Below, one piece after another: positions 55,345 to 64,000 of a DNA stretch of 64,000 bases. Source of the DNA: Symbiodinium natans. Its lineage: Eukaryota; Sar; Dinophyceae; Suessiales; Symbiodiniaceae. Each line of letters starts with the position of its first letter. Positions within the stretch are counted from its first letter, which is position 1. A program made the translations under genes and the position numbers. Below the pieces are notes generated by a model that did not search any database, was not told the origin of the DNA, and saw nothing but the letters and a program-made list of their open reading frames with translations. The stretch spans positions 212,001 to 276,000 of the forward strand of contig CAJNDS010002671.1 in assembly GCA_905221605.1 (NCBI GenBank), written 5' to 3'.

Positions 55345-58300
55345 CGTGGTGAGGGGCGAAGGCCGGGCCTATCTTTGAGAACAAACTGGCATCTTTTTTG
55401 TTCCGACTTCGCCTCCCTGATCCAGAGTATCTCCCTTGCCTTCGAATGGGTGGGTCACACACTTTTCATCAGTTGGGAAAAAGCAAGTCCGCCCTTTAAT
55501 GGCCGTCCTCCCTTGGGTGGATGGCTTCGCCAGTCCTAGGTTGGTTGCTGAGGAGAGTACTTCACCGGTGGATTTTTACACTTGCAGGCAACTAGGTCGC
55601 TCCAAGCGCAATCACCTCCCAGCCATTCTGGATGTAAAGTGCATCTGATCCGAGCTGAGGATATATCTGATGTGCGCACGTGTGCCAATGCTTTTCGTGA
55701 TGGAATGGTGTTCTGAAACAGTTGTCTGGAGCAGTGTGCTCCGCGCCGCTTATGTGAGGAGCAAGAGTTCGAGAGTTGGGAAAGGCCCGAGTGCGGCATG
55801 AGAAATGCCGTTTCAGGTGCTGCAGTGCCAAGGGTGCTTCAGATTAGTTTTGTACCAACGCCTGTCTTTCTGTCAAGATGTTGACGACACAGTTTCCATG
55901 TTTGAGCGTGGTTGATCTGCTAAGGAATGCTGGACCACCAGCTGTTTCTGCGAGAGGTCGGGGAAGCGGAAAAGGTTCGAAGAAAGGCCGATAAAGGCAC
56001 AGACTAGAATCCAGATGTGACGCCGTCCTGCAGCCGTTAGTAGACAAGATAGCCTAGCTTGGCCTTAGAGGGAGAGGACCCTGGCCATCATCGGCATTCT
56101 AGTCTAGTGTCAGTATTGTGTGCACTGAGATCTGGCCGAGGGCCTCTCCACAGGCCATATCTGCGTCGAAGTGCTTTGCTGGCACTTGCTGCCGATACTG
56201 GCGGCCGTGACCTGCGGGAACAAAATTTGCCTGAAGTTACAGTGCCTTTCAAATGCCCTTTGAACTATGCAAGGGCCTCAAGACTTCTACAAGCAGTTCG
56301 AAACGTCGAAACGTTGTCACCTTCCATGTGAGAGTGACCGCATGAAATTGGAACTGATCGAGCAACTGCCCCAAGCACCATTTGCGAGACACTGAACAGA
56401 CCGGCCTCGTGTTGTGGATGTTGTTTGGCTTATCAGCTGCCAGTGTTCGGTTTGATTCGCGAGATGTAATTGGAACCAGGGCTTCGAGGGCTTGTCATCC
56501 TGGAACTTGTCGAAGCTACTGTTTCAGATCTGAGTGGATGAGGGGATTTTGCCCTTGGCATCCCTGGTCGGAATCTGCGATCCAATGGCGACTCCCCATG
56601 CCCTGCACATTGTTGCTGCTACGATTTTTTCGGCAAACCATCGCCAGGCTCTTCAGCACCATCACGGCCATCACGTGACTGGATGGCTTGTGCCTCAGAG
56701 TCTCGCAATTGCCTGCGCCATCAGGCGATGACGAATGTTTTATTGGGTTCCCTGAAAGACCAGAAGCAAAGTAGAGTCGTACAAGGATCATAGTCCACAG
56801 CATACCGCAGTTGTTGCTAGATGTGCGCTGCAATCATTCCTCGGCCCAGCTACCTCCCAGTTGAGAGCTCTAAAACGACGTCTTCGCAGGCCCTCCAACT
56901 GCGTTCGAGACATCTCCAGCTCGAGAATTCGCAGCTGACACAGCCGGGGGGCCTTAGCCGGGGAGGCCTCTTGCCAGTCTGTGCCCAGTCTCGGGGAGAT
57001 GATATATACCTCAGTCGAGCAGTCATGAGAGGTTCAGGTCAGTTGTGCAATTGGGCTGGCCTAGGCGATGTCAGACACTTGAGACACGATGTCAGCAGCT
57101 GCAGTGCCTTGCCTGCACCGAGGGAGGTCATGGGAAATCGGACTCGCAGGTCGCATGTGCAGGGAGCGCAGTGCAAGCAACCTGCAGCTGCAGCAGCACG
57201 ACAGAGAAACCAAATGCATGTCAAAGTCAGAAAACACCATACAGAAGCTGCTTCATTCTTCTGCTTGGTAACGGAATGTTCCCTGCGGGGCCAGATGTCT
57301 CTGTCATTCGGGCGCCGAGGAGTAGGTAGAGATACATTAAAGTCATGCTCCCCGATGTCAGCTTGGCACAGTCGGGGAAACGGGCAAGGTGAAAAGGTGC
57401 ATAGGGGTAGGTTGACACAGAAGGGATTGCGACTGTTGGGGTGCCGGAGTGCTGTGGGCGCCACAAACGACACCTGCCCTTCCGAGGCGTCAGCGCATGG
57501 CTTTTCAAGAGCAGATGGAAGTCGCCCAGCGAGATGCCCCTTGTTCGAGCGCATTCGCACAATGCTGAATCTGCTGGGAAGTCTCAAGATTTGCCACACA
57601 ACACCCAGCAACCCCAGCTTACCTTCCATGTGCCATCTGAAGTTGTGAATTTGGAACCATTGAGGCTCGTCGCTTTGAGATGGAAATGAACTTTTGGCGG
57701 TTTGGCCTAGCGCAAGGCCTGCAAAGCGGCTCGTAGCCCTTTGACCCGGGCATGGACGGCACGACATAAAATAACATTATGCGCAGTGCAAGTATGGCAA
57801 GTTCCTGTCCGTCGTCCGACAGGCGCCGACAGGAGCATGTAAGCCAGGACTGCCCTGAAGCAGCCATACAAGCAAGTGATCGATTCGAAAATCGGATCGG
57901 CACTTCTCCTGGGCTGGCAGATCGAGACAAGCCGTTGGAGCAAGTCTACCGGATGCGACGGCTTGTGCTTCGTATTGCTTCGTGCTTCCAGCATGTAGCT
58001 ACGAGGCCTTGAGCAGCTTGAATGTGCTGGCGTGCTCAAGATGGGCCAGCCACACGTGATTTTTCAGATCTCGGGCAAGTACGAGTCGTCATGCCTGGGC
58101 AACAAGGAGGCAACTTTCCTGTCAGTGTGTGGCAGTGGTGGCTGGTGCTCCTGTAGGGCATGTCCCCTTTTCTTGTGTGCACATTCCCTGCTCAACAGGC
58201 TCCCAAAAGACATGCACTATCGACGGTTTGAAACATCGGCCCGACGGAGGGCCAACCTCGGACTTGTAGTGTGGCCAGATTTGGGATATAGGGTGACCGG

Positions 58301-58393
58301 GTGCCCTTGCACCGTATCGCCGATAGCAGGCTGAGAGTTGCAGTTATGGCCTAGACCTTATACAGCGCGACATGTTGTGATGTGGCGTTGCTG
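55345..58393. other. No firmly supported gene
   Basis: Weak exon candidates on the + strand: about 56280-56390 (DRMKLELIEQLPQAPFA), 58019-58150 (KMGQPHVIFQISGKYESS) and 58200-58334 (KDMHYRRFETSARRRANLG). Long overlapping frames at 56821-57648 (+) and 57039-57767 (minus) cannot both be genes, and neither shows a domain. Confidence 0.3.
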
Positions 58394-58966
58394 TTAGCAT
58401 TCAATTCTACCGGTCGAGTCAGCGTTCGAACATAGAGCTGCGGGCATAAGCAGGAACTGGCAGAGGCCCTGCAAAGCTGATGTCACCAGAGCGTTTGCGC
58501 GGGGAGGGGATGGAGAGGGTAGCACATTTTTGCTACGCAGATTCTTGGGAGTTATAAACCCGTTACCCCACCCTTGCCAAGCCACATCATGGGCTTCCGC
58601 TTGCACATTGGTGATTCCTGTGTATCCCAGCTCAAATGCGTGCGCAAGCTCAAAGAATTCAAAGATCAACTCCAACCCATTGACGAGCTTGACACGGCTT
58701 AGACGATTGACTCGCTCAGCAGACAGATCTCCAAAGAAGCAAACCGATGCTGTCGACCCTATGGCTTCTTGCAGCCGCTGCCACTGGCCACCCCGTTTTA
58801 GTGCCACGAGTGGTTGTGGTGACTGCTTTCCCACCAGAGTTGGCCAGGCACCGGTCAGTTTGTCGGCATAGCTAGTGCCATATCTTGCTCTGGCGACAGA
58901 GGTGGCAAATCCGGCTGCCGTTAAATGATGAACTTCCGTTTCCAGGACGTGCTGGTACGGTTTCAC
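58394..58966 (-). CDS. Minus-strand open frame, unrecognised protein
   Basis: A 190-codon frame with convincing protein character: MKPYQHVLETEVHHLTAAGF, VCFFGDLSAERVNRLSRV, FEFFELAHAFELGYTGI. No signal peptide or known domain. It would be the only credible minus-strand gene in the window, so it implies either a strand switch or an exon of a short opposing gene. The last 40 codons look less protein-like, so the true end may be earlier. Confidence 0.4.
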   Translation of the reverse strand: MKPYQHVLETEVHHLTAAGFATSVARARYGTSYADKLTGAWPTLVGKQSPQPLVALKRGGQWQRLQEAIGSTASVCFFGDLSAERVNRLSRVKLVNGLELIFEFFELAHAFELGYTGITNVQAEAHDVAWQGWGNGFITPKNLRSKNVLPSPSPPRANALVTSALQGLCQFLLMPAALCSNADSTGRIEC

Positions 58967-60891
58967 TTACCATGACATCACGTCAGCCGTTGCTGCGAGG
59001 AGGGGCGGGTCAACAGAACTTGGCTTGGAATGGATCCTTGAACGCAGAAGGGTGAAGGGACATCTTCCCAGAGGCTGACATATATTATGAAGCTAGCCGC
59101 TATCAATGAACTTACGTGCTTCTGGGTGCTGCCATATGCAAGGTTCGCTTGGTGTGCTGGCGATGGTCACAGGGATGTCCTCCAAGAACGCATCGCTGTC
59201 GGTACGCTTTGGGGACTGCAAAGTCATTCTTCACGCAGCCACTGCCACCATTAGTGCGCAGTTTTGTTGTAGGCCAAAGGCATTATACCACGTCAACACG
59301 CAAGCAAAGTTTATGTGGGCGTCAAGGACCGCTGCATAAGCACAATTGATATTTGGTTTCTTGCATGGGCTTGGAGGTGACGGCATTGGGATATGATCCT
59401 CGCTTCGATTTGACAACGGCGACCTGGCTCCTTGCGGGCATTGCGGGCAGCTTGGCCTGAGATTCGGAGTTTGAGCGCTCCGAAACAGTGATGCCTTCAA
59501 CACGTGCTGCAATTGTGTCTCAGAAAGCTCATGTTTGTTTATGTTCATGCTTAGGCCTGGAAGCGAATTTTGCCTTGAGCAATCACCTCAAAGCTTGCCA
59601 TAGGGCTTCTCTTTAACAACCAGGGCAGTATTGCGCTCCTTGCCACTCCGTGCAACGCGTAGTCTCGGGTTCTGAATCGGAAGTTGCTGGCAGGAGATGC
59701 CTTCCATGGAAGCCAGGGAGTTCATCTTTACACTGATTGGAATGAGTGGACTGAAGACTAGGAAAGAAGCCCATGAGTAAATACATGTACATATGCAGAT
59801 TAATGCAGTTTGTAGACCCAGTACCTCCTATTCCAAGCAAGAAGCTGAAACAGCATGCATGTAGACAAAAAAGCAGTCAAGTGGCTCCGGAAGTCACACG
59901 AGGTTGCATACCTTGCCAAAATACACGGTTCAGCGAACGAGCCCCAGATCAGTCCCTTTTGTACTTCCGTTCCTGTGGTGATGTGTGAGCATGTGAGCAT
60001 TGTCTTTGTTGAGCCCCGGACGGAGTCTTGGAGGGCCGGCTTTCAAAGCGCTTAACTCCCCGACTGAGCTTCGTGCAAAGGAGTTGATCCTATGTTTGGC
60101 ACTGTTGGCGGAGTGGCATGGATGCAGCGGCTTGTGGATGGCACAGTTGTGAAGTATCTCGATTCCAGAGAGATGCCGCAGGCAGGTCTGTCTGCAAAAG
60201 CAGTCAAGTAGCCGATGTGTTCAGTGTGTTGCTTCGAGTAAAGGAGAGATCTGGCCCCGGACCTATGAAGTAAAGAGGCTTGTTTTGAAGGGGTGAAGAG
60301 CATAGAAGGGGCAGTTTCTGCTTAGGGCTGCTGCCATCTTTATCCTGACACACAGAAGCTGACACAGCTCAGTACTGCAGGTGCATCAATTACAACGAGA
60401 AACGACTGACCACTAATGTTCGAAGCAAGATCTCAAAAAACTTCTCAACCCGCAACTACATGCGCTCGCAACACTGTTCCTCGTTGCGTGATGGCAAGGT
60501 GGGGAACATAATATGGGCAACTCGAAGCTTGGGAGTGCGGGGCGGTGAGAGGGTTTGACTCCAGAGTGTTGGCCACAGCCGTCCTCGAGTGTTCATGTGT
60601 CCGTTCCGTGAGCGCTGTAGGCAACAACGTCGAGACAGAGAGGTCGTTTTGGAAAATCTTGGGCTCGCTGTTGTTCAATTCAAAAGTATATTTCCTTCTT
60701 GCCGACTTGCTCTGGGTGGGGTTAGTCGAGCCAGCATTCCACAAGAAGTCGGGAACAAGTTCGGAATAGGTTCAGAGGGCAGAGCTCGGGAAGATCAGAA
60801 ACGAAGAATGCGGAGAGAAGCGATAGCTGAGCAGTGTGAACACAGTCACGAGATGCGCATCGAAATGTCTGCTTAATTGTCTACTGCTGAC
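58967..60891. other. No gene recognised
   Basis: Only short frames. A + frame from ATG 59085 (MKLAAINELTCFWVLPYARF) and another near 60770 (AREDQKRRMRREAIAEQ) have some coding character, but I cannot define their exons. Confidence 0.3.
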
Positions 60892-61146
60892 ATGCTGGCG
60901 ACGAAATGGTCATTTCCGGTTCAAGCCTTGGAGGATTGGGAAACAGGCTGGATCCCGGTGCATCGAGACCGGCCCTACGGTCTACCTCAACCGACACCCA
61001 CCGAGCGGGCTGGCTCCGTCAAGCTCCTGAACCCCAGGCTCGTGCAGCGGCTTGGCATCCGCAGCAGGCTGTTCAAAAATGGTTGCTTGCTCGCTTTCCT
61101 GATAAAGTCAAAAAGGTGGATAGCAAAAAGTGGTGTCCGTTGCAAG
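60892..61146 (+). CDS. Two-exon 5' part of an unrecognised gene
   Basis: 60892-61008 starts ATG and reads MLATKWSFPVQALEDWETGW then IPVHRDRPYGLPQPTPTER, followed by a GC donor. 61068-about 61145 follows CAGCAG with G next, phase 0, and reads AVQKWLLARFPDKVKKVDSK then KWCPLQ. The phases agree. Later exons are not found with confidence; a short IQ-like frame at 62148 (VIQAFRRLRRNYAP) could belong to it. Confidence 0.45.
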
Positions 61147-62888
61147 TGTCCAGATGTGCCCATCACCGTATTTTCCATTGATGCTGATTGATGCGTGGAT
61201 TTCGTTAACGTTGCGTTTTATACCTCTGCGGTGGACATCCGCATCTTAGTGGGGAGTGGAACTGACGTCGGAAACCCGCATCGTCACATCTTCGGACAAC
61301 ATCCGCATCTTCGCGTCCCCGGTCAAGAGCCCCAGGCACTGCTAGACCAGTGGAAAGCACAGTGACATCGCTGGATAAGAACAGTCTGTTGTTCAATGAG
61401 GGGGCCCTCGATTTCTCAATTATGAAGCCTTTGTGCATTTGTCCAAAACCAGCTCAGCAATTTGACGGTACCCTCGATTTCTTACTGGATTTTGAGGAGC
61501 GAGTGCCTTAATGAAGTTGCTGCTACTTGTTGCTTCACATCCTGAAATTTAATAGATGGAACCCCTCAAATTCGTGACAGTACGACTAAGAACCCAGGCG
61601 CGCAAATTCTTGTTAAATTTCAGACCGATCGTCCTCGACGAAGGGTATACCACACCACAAGGTTTCACCCGCACCTGCATGCGACGCTCTTGAGCAGACC
61701 GCTTTGTCGACTCCGTACTGGGTATTCGTCACTGCGCGGCGGTTGCCGCTTCACAAAACTGCAGACCCTTTTCACCCACATGCCCCGCATTCTTTGTGCA
61801 ACGCCTGTTGTTTGAAGGTGTATGTGAGTTTGTGAAAAGCCACGGAACTCAAGGTAGCCCGAAGCATCAGATCTCAGGTGGGCACACAACCTCACTCAGT
61901 CCCTGGAGCTGCCAGACTTGGAGGCCGAGTCAGGGGTTGCTGGATGTTGCAGGGGTTGTGGTGCACGGATGGTGACAGTAAGCATCAGCAAGATGCGACA
62001 CGCTTCGGACGGCGTTGCAGCATGCTGCAGCACGTTGGGGCAGAAGCATCAGAAGCAACATGTTCTGACCTTTCATTCACCGAGCGTGATATCTGCGCGT
62101 GCACCTCTACAAGCAGGTTGCCAAAGTTGTGTTTTGCAGCGGTAGTGATCCAGGCTTTCCGGCGGCTGCGCCGGAACTACGCGCCAACGTTCCTGCCTGC
62201 TATGCAGCCTCCCTCGGTGCAGATGGGGGCTGCTCAAACTTAACTCAGAGATTCCTCCACTCGTGAACTTTCTGTACACGGCATCGTGTAGTTCGCAGAG
62301 TTCAAAGTGATCCATTACTGTAGCACGCTATCAGTATGCTGCGCCTCTCTCACAAGGATTTGGTGGCAACGGACGTCTTCTGGACGGGCCCAGCACAAGC
62401 TGGCAACTGAACTGCAGAGCCCCAATTTCCCAACGACGAATTCACATGATGCGCTTCCGCCGGGCATTTTTTTAGCGTCGTTGTAGTTTGAGCGTTTGTA
62501 GTTGCGGATTGGCCAAGGTTGGGCCAGAAATTGGACAAAGTATTGGCTGCCGGCGGGTGGAGATGTATGGGGTCAGCAGGAAAGGTAGTGCAAAGACCTC
62601 TCTCTTGCGGTGTGCTTTGCAGTGTCAAAATCGTTGTAGACATCGTTGGCAGACAACGCACTTGGATGCGGGGAGAAAGCAGTTCAGACATGTACATCTG
62701 CTCCCAGCAGCAACTTATATAGTTCCATTTTGTTTCTCAGTTTGTGGTCGTGCACCTCAACATGCAGCTTCCCCCTGTGTGGCACACCGCAGGACAAGAC
62801 TGCTACCACATGATGCCATGACGAACCGATTACAACTATGTTGCACGCAATAAGTCCCGGAGCATGAGTCTCTCTTCCGCCCCCTGAG
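61147..62888. other. Little coding signal
   Basis: 61193-61650 is AT-richer and has no frame of note. 62148-62241 reads VIQAFRRLRRNYAPTFLP to a stop and could be a terminal exon with an IQ-like calmodulin-binding helix. I see nothing else. Confidence 0.35.
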
Positions 62889-63250
62889 GGTGTCTTTGCC
62901 ATGTCCGCAATGGAGGACTTTGCAGTGGCAGAGGCGCGTGTGTGCGAGCGCATCGCCGGTTGGTCTTGCACACCCAGCTCTGATGCAGGCCCTTGATGCC
63001 CTGCACCGCGTGGGCAGAACCCGAGGTGTAGATGCCCTGCTGGTGCTTCGTAGCATGGCGAAATTGGATTGGGGTCCGGGAGGGCAGCCTTCGCGCGGCG
63101 GGTTTGGATCGGGGGAAGAGGTCCACATTGCAGCTGTCAGTGCAGTGCAGATTGTGTTTGGGGTTTGACGTCAGCAAAGCAGGAAATAGCTGCCTTGTTT
63201 GCTGGCGGCACTGCCGGGAGGATTGCTGATGGGCTTTGGTCATTGCATGC
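62889..63250 (+). CDS. Three chained exons, unrecognised gene
   Basis: 62889-62954 (GVFAMSAMEDFAVAEARV then CERI), 62989-about 63057 (ALDALHRVGRTRGVDALLVL then RSM) and 63183-about 63245 (EIAALFAGGTAGRIADGLW) each follow AG with G next. The first two introns have GC donors and all junctions are phase 0. The first intron would be only 34 bases long. The helical Ala/Leu-rich character suggests a repeat or solenoid protein; no family is recognised. The gene may continue to the window edge. Confidence 0.45.
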
Positions 63251-63978
63251 CGGGAACAAACTGGATTGCGCAAGTACAGGAAAGTCTAATTATCCATATT
63301 GCATGTCCTGTCACCTTGGAGCTTTGTTTGATACTGTTCCGAAAGCCCAAGTCGTAAGTCCCCGGACACGTTGCGCGACGAGCTTGGCCTCTCGGAGATC
63401 TCCTAACTGCAAATGGAGAGTCGGAGAGAAGAAGCGACTAAGGTGCGGCGAGCAACTTTGTGCAGCCTTGGCCCGGACACCATGTCAGCGCAGACATGGA
63501 CTCTCAGTCCTATGCCCTTGTATGTGAAAGGCATATGGAGGGTTTTTGCTGTCTTTGCCACATGCCCAGCTAAGGACTTTTTCGAAGAGGCTGCTTGCGA
63601 AGCAGCATTCCTGGCAGGCTCAGAAGTGGTCCGGAGGCTAGTTGCGAGGACAGCGCTTTCGTTCTGAAATGTTATTTTAAAAATTGCTTATCTTACGGTA
63701 GAATGAGATGCTAGGGCCTTAGAGTCATTGTGGAGGGATCTATTTCTCCTTGATACATACTCGTTCCCCTTCCATGCATTCTTTCTGATCGTTATCTCTT
63801 TTTGTTAAAAGAATAATTTCCGGTTAATTTTGCAACCAGCCCAAAAGCACTAACACTCACAAAGACGCAACGCCCTTCCACATAGATGCAAGCCTTTGTT
63901 CAGTCACATGTGCTCGCTGCTTAGAGGTTGTGGCTGCAATGTGTGCTGCACATCCTGTCCAGAAGTTCCTCACTTTCA
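63251..63978. other. Right-hand end, AT-rich, no gene recognised
   Basis: Frames at 63300-63527 and 63413-63667 overlap and are not convincing, though MSCHLGALFDTVPKAQ near 63302 may be a short exon. 63667-63850 is AT-rich. Confidence 0.35.
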
Positions 63979-64000
63979 TGGGGTTTAGGGTTTAAGGTTT
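63979..64000 (+). repeat. TTTAGGG patch at the window edge
   Basis: GGGGTTTAGGGTTTAAGGTTT, cut by the end of the window; it may be the start of a longer interstitial array. Confidence 0.7.

Noticed and set aside
57039-57767. 242-codon minus-strand frame
   Set aside because: It overlaps an equally long + frame; neither shows a domain or coherent protein character throughout.

Overview
The window looks like nuclear DNA of a dinoflagellate, probably a Symbiodiniaceae-type alga. The grounds are: coding sequence cut into many very short exons; introns that mostly begin with GC (some GT, some GA) and end AG with a G as the next exon base; a 15-base relic of the dinoflagellate spliced leader at 25179-25193; plant/alga-type TTTAGGG repeats inside the sequence at five or more places; and abundant simple repeats. 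Almost all recognisable coding sequence is on the + strand, as expected for a unidirectional gene block. Exon models were built by hand from domain homology, reading phase and splice signals, so exon ends carry an uncertainty of a few codons unless stated.

Layout. 2.3-7.1 kb: an unrecognised multi-exon, charged, helical protein whose last short exon runs into a long open frame (to 7058) holding a duplicated helical unit and a coiled coil. 8.7-29.4 kb: the pieces of one PAS-PAS-histidine-kinase gene in the correct order and in compatible phase, but spread over 21 kb. Lying in its two largest introns, on the same strand, are an intronless secreted coiled-coil protein (9843-11078), a six-exon unknown gene (12104-13585), a further open frame (13850-14251), and a complete nine-exon voltage-gated cation channel with two C-terminal EF-hands (16071-25045). 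The channel gene itself carries, in its 4.4 kb fourth-quarter-of-the-fold intron (between S4-S5 and the rest of S5), a near-perfect 1.86 kb palindrome built from simple repeats (18121-19982).

29.6-48.9 kb: scattered candidate exons with no recognised domain, a perfect 71-base hairpin (30775-30845), a 250-base degenerate telomeric array (31284-31533), shorter telomeric patches and simple repeats. 49.0-49.9 kb: a G-rich tandem repeat with a period near 375 bases. 50.5-51.7 kb: a clear two-KH-domain RNA-binding protein in four exons, all with GC-AG introns. 51.9-52.4 kb: an AT-rich island unlike its surroundings. 53.5-53.8 kb: exons of a second KH protein. 54-64 kb: further candidate exons, mostly +, one credible minus-strand reading frame (58394-58966), and a short TTTAGGG patch at the very end.

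Functionally the recognisable content is signalling (PAS histidine kinase, EF-hand voltage-gated channel) and RNA binding (KH proteins). The arrangement is more remarkable than the families: same-strand genes nested in kinase introns, a giant palindrome in a channel intron, and a gene set spliced almost wholly through GC donors. Mis-assembly must be excluded before the nesting and the palindrome are taken as biology.
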